A stretch of DNA of 64,000 nucleotides from Nonomuraea harbinensis (GCF_019396385.1 NZ_JAHKRN010000001.1:186001-250000), one strand, 5' to 3'; positions 1-8,664 are shown, counted from the stretch's first letter. Notes: a model not told the origin generated them from the letters alone. A program made the numbers and translations.

Positions 1-117
1 GGTGTAGGGCCGCCGCGCGCCGCGGCTCACGGCGACCACGTCGTGACCCGCCTCGACGAGCCGGGGAACCAGGTAGGTGCCGATGTGGCCGCTGGCACCG
101 ATCACCACTACGCGCAT
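1..117 (-). CDS. NAD(P)-dependent epimerase/NmrA-like protein, N-terminal fragment
   Basis: Only the first 39 codons are in the window; the gene runs off the left edge. The ATG at 117 opens a protein starting MRVVVIGASGHIGTYLVP, a beta-strand followed by the glycine-rich GxxGxxG turn of an NAD(P)-binding Rossmann fold, as in extended short-chain dehydrogenases and NmrA-like proteins. The substrate cannot be read from this fragment. It is transcribed divergently from the small membrane protein that begins at 177, so the 59 bases between them must hold both promoters. Confidence 0.75.
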   Translation of the reverse strand, partial: MRVVVIGASGHIGTYLVPRLVEAGHDVVAVSRGARRPYT

Positions 118-176
118 GGCGCAAGCTTAGAACGCCGCCCGGTTTGCCGACATCCCGCGAGGGCAGCCGCGGGAAC

Positions 177-719
177 ATGGCCGAAAGGAGCAGCCGCCGG
201 GCCGACGCCGTCCGGCTGGCGCGTGCGCAAGGACTGTTCAACATGGCGTGCGGGCTCTGGCCCTCACTGTCCATGTCCAGCTACGAGAAGGTGTACGGGG
301 CCAAGACCGACCGGTTCCTGGTCCGTACCGTCGGGAGTCTGCTCGTCGGAGTCGGGCTCAACCAGTTGCGGGCCGCCGCCCGCCCGGAAGGGTTGCCGTA
401 CGCCAAGCGCCTCGGCACCTCGGCGGCCCTGACCCAGCTGCGCCTGGACCTGATCAACGTGTTCACCGGCCGGGTCCCGCCCACGTACCTGATCGACGCC
501 GCCGCCCAGGCGGGCTGGCTCTACGCGTGGCGGCGGACCGCCGAGCCGCCGCCGGCCCGTACCGGGACGAAGATCGCCACTCAGCTCGGCGTGGCGCTCG
601 CGGGCGCCGCGATCGGCGGCGGCGCGGCGTGGGCCGGCGACGCGCTGGGACGGCGTGCCAGTCGGCCCGCCGGCGAGGGGGCGGTCACCGTGCCGAGTCC
701 GGAGGTGCAGCCCGTCTGA
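177..719 (+). CDS. Small membrane protein of unknown function
   Basis: A 180-residue protein I cannot assign to a family. The ATG at 177 (MAERSSRR) is preferred over an in-frame TTG at 144 because residues before it are low in hydrophobicity and the TTG has no ribosome-binding site. About three or four hydrophobic stretches are visible: around residues 20-35 (GLFNMACGLWPSLSM), 50-65 (VGSLLVGVGLNQL), 105-125 and a Gly/Ala-rich segment near 145-165. The N- and C-terminal ends are polar, so an inner-membrane protein with both ends in the cytoplasm is likely. Third-position GC is high throughout, which supports coding. Confidence 0.6.
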   Translation: MAERSSRRADAVRLARAQGLFNMACGLWPSLSMSSYEKVYGAKTDRFLVRTVGSLLVGVGLNQLRAAARPEGLPYAKRLGTSAALTQLRLDLINVFTGRVPPTYLIDAAAQAGWLYAWRRTAEPPPARTGTKIATQLGVALAGAAIGGGAAWAGDALGRRASRPAGEGAVTVPSPEVQPV

Positions 720-763
720 GGTGACCCGCCCGGGGTCAGGGGACGGGGGACAAGGGGGAGAAC

Positions 764-919
764 ATGAGCGAGCAACCAGGTCATGAGGTCGAGCGCGACA
801 TCAGGGAGGCGGAGGAGACCTCGCCCCGCCCGGTGGGCGCCACTCCCGGGATCGAGGACAGCATCGACGAGCACGAGCTGCGCCGGCTCACCGAGCTCAA
901 CCCGGACGACTTCGAGTGA
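764..919 (+). CDS. Small acidic hypothetical protein (51 aa)
   Basis: A 51-residue reading frame preceded by a strong ribosome-binding site (GGGGGAG, 4 bases before the ATG). The product is highly acidic, lacks hydrophobic segments and ends in ELNPDDFE. It is probably cytoplasmic. Codon positions show the expected GC bias. I do not recognise a family. It lies 44 bases after the membrane protein gene on the same strand and may be co-transcribed with it. Confidence 0.55.
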   Translation: MSEQPGHEVERDIREAEETSPRPVGATPGIEDSIDEHELRRLTELNPDDFE

Positions 920-1117
920 CGGCCGGCGGGCCGCCTTCACCGGCCGCCCGAGAACCGCGCTGAACCGCCGCCCCGGCGTTCGCCTCGGGAACCGCCCGAC
1001 CGGTTCTTGCCACGCTGCCTGCGAGGACGGACGATCACGCGTGCCGCCAGGTGTGAAAGCCGCGTAAAACGGCATGTTCCTGGCAGATCGTAGGCGGAGA
1101 CGCACGCGGGAGGGTCC

Positions 1118-2275
1118 ATGACGACGGGAAAGAAGGCGGAGCCCGCGCCGGCGGCGACCGTCCGGGTGCTGTTCTCGCCGGGGAACGTCTGGCGGGCCGC
1201 GCTCGTCGTCGTCGGCGTCCTGGCCCTGGCGATGTTCCTGCGGTTCGTGCTGACCGACGCGGGCTCGTTCCTCTTCCTCGTCGTGATCGCCTGGTTCCTG
1301 TCGCTGGCGATGGAGCCGGCGGTGGGCAGGCTCGCGCGGCACATGCGGCGCGGCGCCGCGGCCGCGGTGGTGATGGCCGGGCTCGGCCTGTTCGCCGCGA
1401 TCTTCCTGGTGCTGTTCGGGCAGCTCTTCGTGGAGCAGGTGGCGCTGCTGGTCAAGGGCCTGCCGGACGTGCTGGCCGCCGCGACGGAGTGGGTCAACCG
1501 GCAGTTCGGGACGAACTACAACGTCTCCGACATCCTGGAATCGGTCAAGCTGACGCCCCAGGAGGCCGCCGGATACGCGCAGGGGGTCCTGGCGGGCGTG
1601 CTCGGCGTGCTGGGCACCGTGGCCGGGATGGTGTTCAACATCTTCGCGCTGATGCTGCTGACCTTCTACCTGTCGGCCGACGGGCCGCGCGCCCGCCAGT
1701 GGCTGGCGCGGCGACTGCCCGGCCGCTTCCAGCAGGTCTTCACCAGCGTGTGGGACATCTCGCTGGCCAAGACCGGCGGCTACGTGGCCGCCCGGGTGAT
1801 CCTGTCGCTGATCAACAGCACCGCCTCGACCATCGTGTTCCTGGCGCTCGGCATGCCGTCGTGGCTCGCGCTGGGCGTGTGGACCGGGGTGGTGGCCCAG
1901 TTCGTGCCCACCATCGGCACGTACATCGCGATCGCGCTGCCCGTCGTGGTCGGGCTGGTCTCGGACCGGCCGTGGATCGGGCTCGCGGCGCTCGCCTGGG
2001 GCATCCTCTACCAGCAGGTGGAGAACCTCACCCTGGAGCCCAGGATCAGCGCGTGGGGGGTGGACATCCACCCGGGGGTCTCGTTCTCGGCCGCGATCAC
2101 CGGAGCGCTGCTGTTCGGCGTGACGGGGGCGCTGCTGGCGATCCCGACGGTGGCGATGCTCCTGGCGCTGCTGGACACCTTCGGCACCCGCCACAAGCTC
2201 GAACCACCGGTGCAGGCCCCCCAGCCCGAAGAACCGCCGAAGGAACCGCCCGCCGGCCAGAAGCAACCGGGCTGA
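1118..2275 (+). CDS. AI-2E family transporter (PerM/UPF0118)
   Basis: A 385-residue polytopic membrane protein. Hydrophobic segments occur at about residues 27-45, 50-70, 85-110, 165-190, 220-250, 255-275, 280-300 and 315-350, giving the roughly eight helices typical of the AI-2E/PerM family, whose members export small molecules or act in ion homeostasis. The extended soluble loop after the third helix (about 110-155) and the conserved late region around GVSFSAAITGALLFGVTGALLA are family hallmarks. The C-terminus is a Pro/Glu/Lys-rich cytoplasmic tail. The ATG follows GGGAGGGTCC, a good ribosome-binding site. The transported molecule is unknown; autoinducer-2 export is only the family name. 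Confidence 0.85.
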   Translation: MTTGKKAEPAPAATVRVLFSPGNVWRAALVVVGVLALAMFLRFVLTDAGSFLFLVVIAWFLSLAMEPAVGRLARHMRRGAAAAVVMAGLGLFAAIFLVLFGQLFVEQVALLVKGLPDVLAAATEWVNRQFGTNYNVSDILESVKLTPQEAAGYAQGVLAGVLGVLGTVAGMVFNIFALMLLTFYLSADGPRARQWLARRLPGRFQQVFTSVWDISLAKTGGYVAARVILSLINSTASTIVFLALGMPSWLALGVWTGVVAQFVPTIGTYIAIALPVVVGLVSDRPWIGLAALAWGILYQQVENLTLEPRISAWGVDIHPGVSFSAAITGALLFGVTGALLAIPTVAMLLALLDTFGTRHKLEPPVQAPQPEEPPKEPPAGQKQPG

Positions 2276-2300
2276 CCAGGCCGGGTACGCTTCGGCGGAG

Positions 2301-3857
2301 ATGCTGAAGCTCGATCGGTTGGTGAACGTCCTCGGTGGATACGGGACGCGCCTGGTGTGCGCGCCCGCCTCCCGTGACGTGCCGCTGCGCAGCGTGGTGG
2401 TCCACGATCCGGCCGATCCGCGACCGGCGACCGGCGACGTCTTCCTGGCCGTCGGGGTCGGGTCCGCGCCGGAGGCGGTGCGGCTGGGCGCCGCCGCGCG
2501 GGCCGCCGCGGTGCTGGTGCGCGACAGCGGCAGCGGCAGCGACGGCGGCGGCGGCGACGGCGACGGCGACGACGCGGCGGCCGAGGGCCGGGCCGCTGGG
2601 GTCGCGGTGCTGCTGGTCGACCCGGCCGTGTCCTGGAGCCAGTTGCTCGGGATCGTGTACGGGCTGGTGCTCGAAGGGCGCGAGACCGAGGCGGGCCGGG
2701 GCCCGACCGACCTGTTCGCGTTCGCCGACACGCTGGCCGGAGAGCTGGGCTACCCGGTCACCGTCGAGGACCAGATGTCGCGGGTGCTCGCCTACTCCGG
2801 CTCGCAGCAGACGGCCGACCCGGTGCGGCTGGAGACGATCCTCGGCCGGCGGGTGCCCGAGGAGATGCGCGGGCTGCTGGAAGGCAAGGGCGTCTTCTCC
2901 CACCTGGCCGCCTCCGACGAGCCGCTGTTCGTGGAGCCGTCGCCCGAACACGGGCTGCGCGGCCGCATGGTGGTGGCGGTGCGGGCCGGGCGCGAGTTGC
3001 TCGGGTCCATCTGGGTCGAGTGCCAGCGTCCCCTCGCCGGGCGGCAGCGCGACCGGCTGGCCGACGGGGCCAGGGCCGTGGCGCTCCACCTGCTGCGCTC
3101 CCGGGTGAGCGCCGACCTCGAACGCCAGGTGGAGTCCGACCTGGTGATCCAGCTCGTGGAGGGCACCACGGACGCCCCGGCGCTGATCAGCAGGCTCGGG
3201 CTGCCCGGCGGCCAGTTCCGGGTGATCGCGCTGCAGGCGCACGTCGGCGCGGAGCGGCACGCGGCGGTGCTCACCGCGTTCGAGCGGGCGACCACCGGGT
3301 TCGGCTGGTCACGGCCGGGCCGCAGCGCGCTGTTCGGCAACACGCTCTACACGGTGCTGCCCTGCGGGAACGACGCCGCCCCGGCCCGCGACTGGGTGCG
3401 CGCCATCGTGTCCGTGCTGCCGCGCGGCGTCATCGTGCCCGCCGGGGTGGGCGGGCCGGCCGAGCCGGCGCGGCTGCCCGCGAGCAGGCAGGAGGCCGAC
3501 GAGAGCCTGGCCCTGCGCGCCGCCGTGCCCGCGGGCCCCGTCGTGTACGACGAGTCCTGGGACGAGATCCTGCTCCAGCGGCTGCGCGCCGCCGCCTCCT
3601 CCGGCCGCACCCCGGCCCGCGGTCCCGTCGCCGACCTGACCCGCCACGACACCGAACACGGCACCCGCTACGTCGAGACCCTGCGGGCCTGGCTGGAGGC
3701 GCAGGGCGACCTCGCGGCCGTGGCCACCCGGCTCGGCGTGCACCCGAACACGGTGCGCTACCGGCTGCGGAAGATGGCCGCCGTCACCAGCCTGGAGCTC
3801 GACCGGCCGGAGAAGCGCCTGGCCATGATCATCGGACTCGCGCTCCACCAGGGCTGA
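2301..3857 (+). CDS. PucR family transcriptional regulator
   Basis: A 518-residue regulator with the PucR layout: an N-terminal PucR/purine-catabolism domain (about 5-130), a middle CdaR/GGDEF-like region (about 280-410) and a C-terminal helix-turn-helix (about 450-515) with the diagnostic stretch GVHPNTVRYRLRKM. Such proteins usually activate nitrogen or amino-acid catabolic genes next to them. Downstream in the same direction is a D-amino-acid dehydrogenase-like gene, with a perfect inverted repeat in the gap at 3860-3880, so it probably controls that gene. An insertion of Gly, Ser and Asp (about residues 75-95) encoded by a GGC/GAC repeat interrupts the N-terminal domain. The start has no strong ribosome-binding site. 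Confidence 0.88.
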   Translation: MLKLDRLVNVLGGYGTRLVCAPASRDVPLRSVVVHDPADPRPATGDVFLAVGVGSAPEAVRLGAAARAAAVLVRDSGSGSDGGGGDGDGDDAAAEGRAAGVAVLLVDPAVSWSQLLGIVYGLVLEGRETEAGRGPTDLFAFADTLAGELGYPVTVEDQMSRVLAYSGSQQTADPVRLETILGRRVPEEMRGLLEGKGVFSHLAASDEPLFVEPSPEHGLRGRMVVAVRAGRELLGSIWVECQRPLAGRQRDRLADGARAVALHLLRSRVSADLERQVESDLVIQLVEGTTDAPALISRLGLPGGQFRVIALQAHVGAERHAAVLTAFERATTGFGWSRPGRSALFGNTLYTVLPCGNDAAPARDWVRAIVSVLPRGVIVPAGVGGPAEPARLPASRQEADESLALRAAVPAGPVVYDESWDEILLQRLRAAASSGRTPARGPVADLTRHDTEHGTRYVETLRAWLEAQGDLAAVATRLGVHPNTVRYRLRKMAAVTSLELDRPEKRLAMIIGLALHQG

Positions 3858-3859
3858 GC

Positions 3860-3880
3860 CTTTGTCGCCGATGGACAAAG
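3860..3880. promoter_or_regulatory. Candidate PucR operator (inverted repeat)
   Basis: CTTTGTC at 3860-3866 and GACAAAG at 3874-3880 form a perfect 7-bp inverted repeat with a 7-base centre. It starts 3 bases after the pucR-type stop codon and lies 88 bases upstream of the flavoprotein start. The position and symmetry fit a dimeric regulator site. Assignment to the PucR protein is inference. Confidence 0.5.
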
Positions 3881-3967
3881 AGGCGTTGAGCGGTTGTTCT
3901 CCCAGCACAGCGCCTTTTGCTCGCGTACCGGTAATCCTTCCCTTATCTGAGGAAGGGGATGGCAGCA

Positions 3968-5218
3968 ATGGGCATCGACGGTGGGCCGCGTACGGCTGTG
4001 GTGATCGGCGCCGGTGTGGTGGGTCTGTCCACCGCCTGGTTCCTGCAGGAACGCGGCGTGGAGGTCACCGTGGTCGACCGCGACGGGGTCGCCGCGGGCG
4101 CGTCATGGGGCAACGCGGGCTGGCTGTCCCCGGGGCTGGCCATTCCGCTCAACGAGCCCGGCGTGCTCCGTTACGGGCTGCGCTCGCTGCTCGACAAGAA
4201 CGCTCCGCTGCACGTCCCGGTGACCCCTGACGTGGGGCTGTGGTCGTTCCTGACCCGGTTCGCGCTGCACTGCAACTGGCGCTCGTGGGGCCGCGCCGTG
4301 CGGGCCAACCTCCCGTTCAACGAGGAGTGCCTGGAAGCGTTCGACGTGCTCACCGGCAACGGCGTCGAGGCTCCCACCATCGAGGCGCCGATCATGGCGG
4401 CGTTCGAGACCCAGAAGCAGGCCGTCTCCTTGCTGCACGAGCTGCGCCGCATCAACGACTCCGGCCTGGAGATCCGCTACGCGGCGTTCGAGGGTGACGA
4501 ACTGCGCGCGCAGATGCCGCAGCTCTCGGCCGGCGCCACCGCCGGTGTCCGGCTCGACGGCCAGCGCTACATCGACCCCGGCGCGTTCACGCACGCCCTG
4601 GCCGCCGCCGTCACCGCGCGTGGCGGCGAGATCCGGCCGGGCTTCCGGGTCACCGGTGTGACGTCCGAGGCCGGCGGGCACGTGGTCCGGTCCGGCGCGG
4701 GCGACGAGGTCAAGGCCGACGCCGTGGTGCTCGCCACCGGCGCCTGGCTGAACAAGCTCGGCGCGGAGTGGGGCGTGCGGACGCGCGTCCAGGCCGGGCG
4801 CGGCTACTCGTTCACGGTGCCGACCGACGAGCCGGTGCCGAGCCCCCTCTACCTGGCGGCCGTGCGCGTCGCCTGCACCCCGTACCAGGGCAAGCTGCGG
4901 GTGGCGGGCACGATGGAGTTCCGCGACGCGGACGCGCCGCTGTTCGAGCGCCGGGTCGAGGCGATCATCAAGTCGGCCCGGCCGCTCATGACCGGCGTGC
5001 GCTGGGAGGAGCGGACCGACACCTGGGTCGGCGCGCGTCCCGTCACCCCCGACGGCAAGCCGCTGGTCGGCGCGACCCGGGTGCCCGGCGTCTACGTGGC
5101 GGGCGGGCACGGCATGTGGGGCGTCACGCACGGCCCGGCCACCGGCCGCATGCTGGCCGAGCAGATCACCACGGGCAAGACCTCCGCGATCCTGCGCGAG
5201 TTCGACCCCACCCGCTGA
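3968..5218 (+). CDS. FAD-dependent D-amino-acid dehydrogenase-like oxidoreductase
   Basis: A 416-residue DAO-superfamily flavoprotein. The FAD dinucleotide-binding motif GAGVVGLSTAWFLQERG is near the N-terminus, followed by the acidic residue at the end of strand 2 (VTVVDRDG). The C-terminal GGHGMWGVTHGPATGRMLAE contacts FAD in DadA-type enzymes. DadA oxidises D-amino acids to 2-oxo acids with electrons passed to the respiratory chain. The ATG at 3968 is favoured over one at 3959 because the purine-rich GAGGAAGGGG is correctly spaced for 3968 only. The gene follows a PucR-type regulator and ends at a strong terminator. Glycine, sarcosine or proline-derived substrates remain possible. Confidence 0.85.
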   Translation: MGIDGGPRTAVVIGAGVVGLSTAWFLQERGVEVTVVDRDGVAAGASWGNAGWLSPGLAIPLNEPGVLRYGLRSLLDKNAPLHVPVTPDVGLWSFLTRFALHCNWRSWGRAVRANLPFNEECLEAFDVLTGNGVEAPTIEAPIMAAFETQKQAVSLLHELRRINDSGLEIRYAAFEGDELRAQMPQLSAGATAGVRLDGQRYIDPGAFTHALAAAVTARGGEIRPGFRVTGVTSEAGGHVVRSGAGDEVKADAVVLATGAWLNKLGAEWGVRTRVQAGRGYSFTVPTDEPVPSPLYLAAVRVACTPYQGKLRVAGTMEFRDADAPLFERRVEAIIKSARPLMTGVRWEERTDTWVGARPVTPDGKPLVGATRVPGVYVAGGHGMWGVTHGPATGRMLAEQITTGKTSAILREFDPTR

Positions 5219-5226
5219 CACACGCG

Positions 5227-5258
5227 AAAGGCCACCGCCCCTGGAGGCGGTGGCCTTT
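5227..5258 (+). terminator. Intrinsic terminator
   Basis: A perfect 13-bp stem (AAAGGCCACCGCC pairs with its complement) with a 6-base loop, starting 9 bases after the flavoprotein stop codon. It also lies just after the end of the convergent small secreted-protein gene and ends in CCTTT, so it can serve both directions. Confidence 0.85.
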
Positions 5259-5269
5259 CCTGCTTCGGC

Positions 5270-5566
5270 TCAGAAGCCGATGGACTGGTTCCTCAGCCGG
5301 TAGCCGTTCGGGCAGTCGAGCACGTGGCGGCGACCGGTGAACTCGTCCCTGACCTCCACGATCCGGGTGCCGCTGTCGCACCGGATCCAGTGGACGTAGT
5401 CGCCCCGGTTGCGGCAGGTGGCCAGCGAGGCGTTGCCGTGGTCGACGGTGCGCAGCTGGCACTCGAAGCGCTCGCCGGTGGCGGCGCTCGCGCTCCCGCC
5501 CATCGCGAGGAGCCCGGTGGCGAGCATGGCGGGAACGGCAAGCGAGATGAGGGTCCGCTTGAGCAT
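5270..5566 (-). CDS. Small secreted protein with four cysteines
   Basis: A 98-residue protein with a clear Sec signal peptide: KR at positions 3-4, a hydrophobic core LISLAVPAMLATGLLAMGG and an AxA-type cleavage region (ASAATG) near residue 28. The mature part is about 70 residues with four cysteines (ECQL, TCRN, IRCDS, DCPNG), an even number that fits two disulfides. It is probably extracellular. No family is recognised and no enzymatic motif is visible. A purine-rich AGGAGG lies 5 bases before the ATG. The gene is convergent with the flavoprotein gene and shares its terminator. Confidence 0.75.
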   Translation of the reverse strand: MLKRTLISLAVPAMLATGLLAMGGSASAATGERFECQLRTVDHGNASLATCRNRGDYVHWIRCDSGTRIVEVRDEFTGRRHVLDCPNGYRLRNQSIGF

Positions 5567-5807
5567 GAAAACCTCCTGAACGAGGCGATACTTGGCTGTA
5601 TCGCACCTTTCGTTACGGCGCGTTCACGCCGCGTAGCCATGCTGTCCCCCTGGGCGCGCGAAGCGGGGGACTGGCAGGGCCGAAGAGGTTCAAATCTCCG
5701 TCACGTCGGCGGGGCTTCTCGGGCATAGCGGTGTGAACCCCACGGGAACGGGAAGACTGCCCGAACACCATGATCCACCCTGTCCACGGACGTTACGCAT
5801 CCGCACG

Positions 5808-7061
5808 TCACCAGTTGGCGGGCAGGCCGGGCGTGGTCGCGGGCAGGTCGTGGCCCGGCGGGTGGATGACGTAGACCACGCCGCCGCTGCTGGAGCTGCG
5901 CAGCCAGACGTTCTCGAAGGCGGCCCTGGGATAGACGCGGCGGACGGCGGCGTTGGTGGCCGAGGCCGGGTCGTTGGCGATGACGTCGCCGTCGGCGGTG
6001 AAGCCGACCACGACCATGATGTGGCCGTTGGTGCCGTAGCCCGCGCCGGGCAGCTCGTTCTTCTTGAACGACTGCGAGGTGATGACCGGGACGCCGGCGG
6101 TGATCAGCTTCTCCAGCTCGGTGAGCGTGCGCAGCCGGGTGACGAAGCCGTCCATGCCGTAGCGGCCCGCGTAGGCGGTGTTGAACGGCCAGTTGCCGGC
6201 GCCCTGGTAGGCGTGGTCGTAGGTGTGGCGGGCGGCGTGGTCGACCTCCGGATCGGGATCGGACGGGTCGACCCAGGCGGTGTCCTCCGCGCTCGGCCAG
6301 CGGCCCCAGTAGCCGAGCACCATCGTGGTCGAGGTGGGGCTGCACCAGGCCTGGCCGCCGCCGTCCCACTCGGGGTAGTGGCCGGAGTGGACGCTCTGCG
6401 AGCGGCGCGGCACGTCCAGCTCGGAGCCCCAGGCGCCGCCGCCGGGGCTCACCGGCACGGTCTTGCGGTCGGGCACGTTGGAGGCCATGGCGCCGAGCGT
6501 GCGCACCCGCGGCACGACGGACGAGCCGGGCGCACGGTAGAGGGTGACGCGCAGCTGGTAGGCAGAGATCTGCCTGCCCTCCGCCGCGACCAGCGTGTCG
6601 ACGGCCACCCGGGCGTCGTCGTCGCCCTGGCCGGGCACCGACGTGCGGTCGATGTCGCCCTCGCCGTAGGCCCACCGGCCGAGCACGTACCACTTCGTCA
6701 GCCCGGCGGCGTTGCGGGCGCGCGCCTCGACCTGCACCCAGCTGCCCGCCGGGACGTCGGCCGTCCAGGACGCGATCAGCTCGGTGGCGGTGAACTCCAG
6801 TGGCCGCTCGGGGCCGGTCCAGCGGGCGTACTCCCACGTCCTGGTGCCGAGGCGGTCGGTGTAGGAGGTGGTGCCGGCGGCGGTGGCGAAGGCGAGCCCG
6901 TCGCCCGCGCTGGTGCCCTCGGGCGTGCCGGCGGCGAAGTCGGCCCGGTTGAACACCACGTCGGCGGCGCCCGCGGCGGGCTTCTTCGGGGCGGCCTCGG
7001 CGGGCGCCGTGAGCGCGGTCGCAAGGAGGACGGTGGAGAGGAACGCGGTCAGCGTGCGCAT
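5808..7061 (-). CDS. Secreted C39-family-like peptidase
   Basis: A 417-residue exported protein. A signal peptide (MRTLTAFLSTVLLATALTAP, then AEAA) starts at the ATG at 7061, which follows AAGGTGGG; in-frame upstream codons are not hydrophobic and have no such site. Residues about 30-200 form a beta-rich domain without recognised motifs. From about 215 on there is a C39-like papain-fold domain: the nucleophile Cys240 in GQAWCSPTS, His347 in GYGTNGHIMV and Asp364 in IANDPAS. C39-like secreted proteins of actinomycetes are stand-alone proteases rather than bacteriocin-export ABC proteins. Target unknown. It lies head-to-tail after the kinase gene on the same strand. Confidence 0.82.
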   Translation of the reverse strand: MRTLTAFLSTVLLATALTAPAEAAPKKPAAGAADVVFNRADFAAGTPEGTSAGDGLAFATAAGTTSYTDRLGTRTWEYARWTGPERPLEFTATELIASWTADVPAGSWVQVEARARNAAGLTKWYVLGRWAYGEGDIDRTSVPGQGDDDARVAVDTLVAAEGRQISAYQLRVTLYRAPGSSVVPRVRTLGAMASNVPDRKTVPVSPGGGAWGSELDVPRRSQSVHSGHYPEWDGGGQAWCSPTSTTMVLGYWGRWPSAEDTAWVDPSDPDPEVDHAARHTYDHAYQGAGNWPFNTAYAGRYGMDGFVTRLRTLTELEKLITAGVPVITSQSFKKNELPGAGYGTNGHIMVVVGFTADGDVIANDPASATNAAVRRVYPRAAFENVWLRSSSSGGVVYVIHPPGHDLPATTPGLPANW

Positions 7062-7141
7062 GGACCCACCTTCGTCGGACGCGGCCTGGTCAGCCGACAG
7101 TAGGCGCGCCGCCCGGGTCACGCATCGGGGAATCTACGTAG

Positions 7142-8389
7142 TCACTTGTAGTGACCCTTGGCCTTCCCCTGGGGCTGTGAGTTGCCGGGCGTCTTCGTAC
7201 GGGCCCGGCCGGAACCGTCGGCCGCCCGTCTGGCGGGGGACGTGGTCTGTCCGGTGACTGCGGTGCGCTGCGTGTGCTCCGTGCGGACCTGGACGCCCTG
7301 CTCGCGGGCTTCTCCGGCGCGCGGCCGCGACGAGGGCTCGGCCCGCATGACACCGCTGGGCGCGTCGGCCGTCGGCTGCGGCATCGGGTGGGCGTGCCGG
7401 CGCGGCGCGGACGCCGAGTTCAGCGACACGGTGGCGATGACGGTGGTGACCAGGGCCGCGACCGCGGCGGCCTCCCGCCACCGCGAGGCCATCAGCCGCC
7501 CGGCCCTGGCGGCCCTCGGCGCCGTCGCCGCGGTCAACGGCCGGGTCCTCGCGCGCTTGGACCGGCCGGGCACCTGCCGCAGCAGCTCCTGCGCCCGCGC
7601 GGCGTCGGCGCGCTCGGACGGGTCCTTGGTCAGCATCGCCGTGATGACCGGCGCCAGCTCGCCCGCCTGCTCGAAGGGCGCCGGGTCGCGGGTGAGCACG
7701 GCGTTGAGCGTGTCGGCCCGGCTGCCGCCCTGGGCGAACGGCGCCCGCCCCTCCACGGCGGTGTAGAGCGTGGCGCCCAGGGACCACACGTCGGACAGCG
7801 CGGTCGCCCGCTCGCCGGAGGCGCGCTCGGGGGCGAGGTAGGCGGGCGTGCCCATCACCATGCCCTGCTGGGTGAGCGTGGAGTCGTCGTCGAGCGTGGT
7901 GGCCAGCCCGAAGTCGGTGAGCACGGCGTGGCCGTCGGCGGTGAGCAGGATGTTGGCCGGCTTGACGTCGCGGTGCAGCACCCCGGCGGCGTGCGCGGCG
8001 CGCAGCGCGGCCAGCACCTCCAGCCCGATCCGGGCGACGGTCGGCACCGCCAGCGCGCCGCGGTCGTAGATCTCGTCGGCCAGGCTCCGCGACCGGACCA
8101 GCTGCATGACGATCCACGGCCGGTCGTTGGCCAGCACCACGTCGTACACGGCGGCGATGTGCGGGTGGTGGAGCCGGGCGGCGATGCGCGCCTCCCGCAT
8201 GGTGCGCTCGATCAGGACGTCGCGGTGCTCGGGCGGCGAGGCCGGGATGGACAGCTCCTTGATCGCCACCTCTCGGTCGAGCAGCTCGTCGTAGGCCCGC
8301 CAGACCGTGCCCATGCCGCCCCGGCCCAGCTCGGACCGCAGCCGGTAGCGTCCGGTCAGTAACCGTCCCTCGTCGCGCGCGTCGAGCAT
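7142..8389 (-). CDS. Membrane Ser/Thr protein kinase (PknB/Hanks type)
   Basis: A 415-residue eukaryotic-like kinase. The kinase domain (about 12-275) has the P-loop GRGGMGTVW, the catalytic lysine in VAIKEL, the catalytic loop HRDVKPANIL, DFGLA and APERA. All residues needed for phosphotransfer are present. A single hydrophobic segment (AAAVAALVTTVIATV) near 310-330 is followed by a Pro/Arg/Thr-rich tail of about 85 residues without PASTA repeats, so the kinase is cytoplasmic with a short external tail. The ATG at 8389 (MLDARDEG) begins just before the conserved domain; an alternative in-frame start is at 8422. Substrates are unknown. Confidence 0.9.
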   Translation of the reverse strand: MLDARDEGRLLTGRYRLRSELGRGGMGTVWRAYDELLDREVAIKELSIPASPPEHRDVLIERTMREARIAARLHHPHIAAVYDVVLANDRPWIVMQLVRSRSLADEIYDRGALAVPTVARIGLEVLAALRAAHAAGVLHRDVKPANILLTADGHAVLTDFGLATTLDDDSTLTQQGMVMGTPAYLAPERASGERATALSDVWSLGATLYTAVEGRAPFAQGGSRADTLNAVLTRDPAPFEQAGELAPVITAMLTKDPSERADAARAQELLRQVPGRSKRARTRPLTAATAPRAARAGRLMASRWREAAAVAALVTTVIATVSLNSASAPRRHAHPMPQPTADAPSGVMRAEPSSRPRAGEAREQGVQVRTEHTQRTAVTGQTTSPARRAADGSGRARTKTPGNSQPQGKAKGHYK

Positions 8390-8563
8390 GGCAGCAGACT
8401 TACCCGACCATCGCCGCCCCACACAACGCGTCCTCCGGACTCCGTTTGAATATCGTTGTCATGGACGCCCTGGACGGGCCCTCCGACCCGTACGCCCCGA
8501 CTCTGCCGGAATCGGCCTCCGGGCTGCGCTGATCCATGCGTACCATTAACCGCATACTGTCCC

Positions 8564-8592
8564 TTGTCCTGCTTGATAATCATCCCTATGAT
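8564..8592 (+). promoter_or_regulatory. Sigma-70-type promoter of the ABC importer operon
   Basis: TTGTCC (8564-8569) and TATGAT (8587-8592) are separated by exactly 17 bases, a good match to a housekeeping promoter. Transcription would start near 8599, about 65 bases before the GTG at 8665. This excludes an apparent ATG start at 8536, which lies upstream of the promoter. Confidence 0.6.
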
Positions 8593-8664
8593 TCGCCTAA
8601 AGACGGGCCTGTGGCACGGTTGTCCACCCTGCCCGCCAGGCTGACGAGCAGAGGATTTGGATCA

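Noticed and set aside
921..945. A terminator after the 51-residue protein gene (GGCCGG/CCGGCC)
   Set aside because: Six base pairs with a 13-base loop and no T-run are weak in such GC-rich DNA.
581..2731. A 716-codon open frame on the minus strand opposite the AI-2E and PucR-type genes
   Set aside because: It is an antisense shadow of high-GC coding DNA: low complexity, Arg/Pro/His-rich, and no domain or ribosome-binding site.
5685..5712. A tRNA-like T-arm sequence (GAGGTTCAAATCTCC) in the gap between two minus-strand genes
   Set aside because: Only a 3-bp stem forms around the loop, and no acceptor, D or anticodon arm can be built from the flanking bases.
8461..8532. A 23-codon open frame starting ATGGACGCC between the kinase and the ABC importer
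   Set aside because: No ribosome-binding site, no recognised similarity, and it overlaps the importer's upstream region.
8536..8664. An extended N-terminus for the importer binding protein
   Set aside because: The best promoter (8564-8592) lies inside it, and the residues do not continue a lipoprotein signal.
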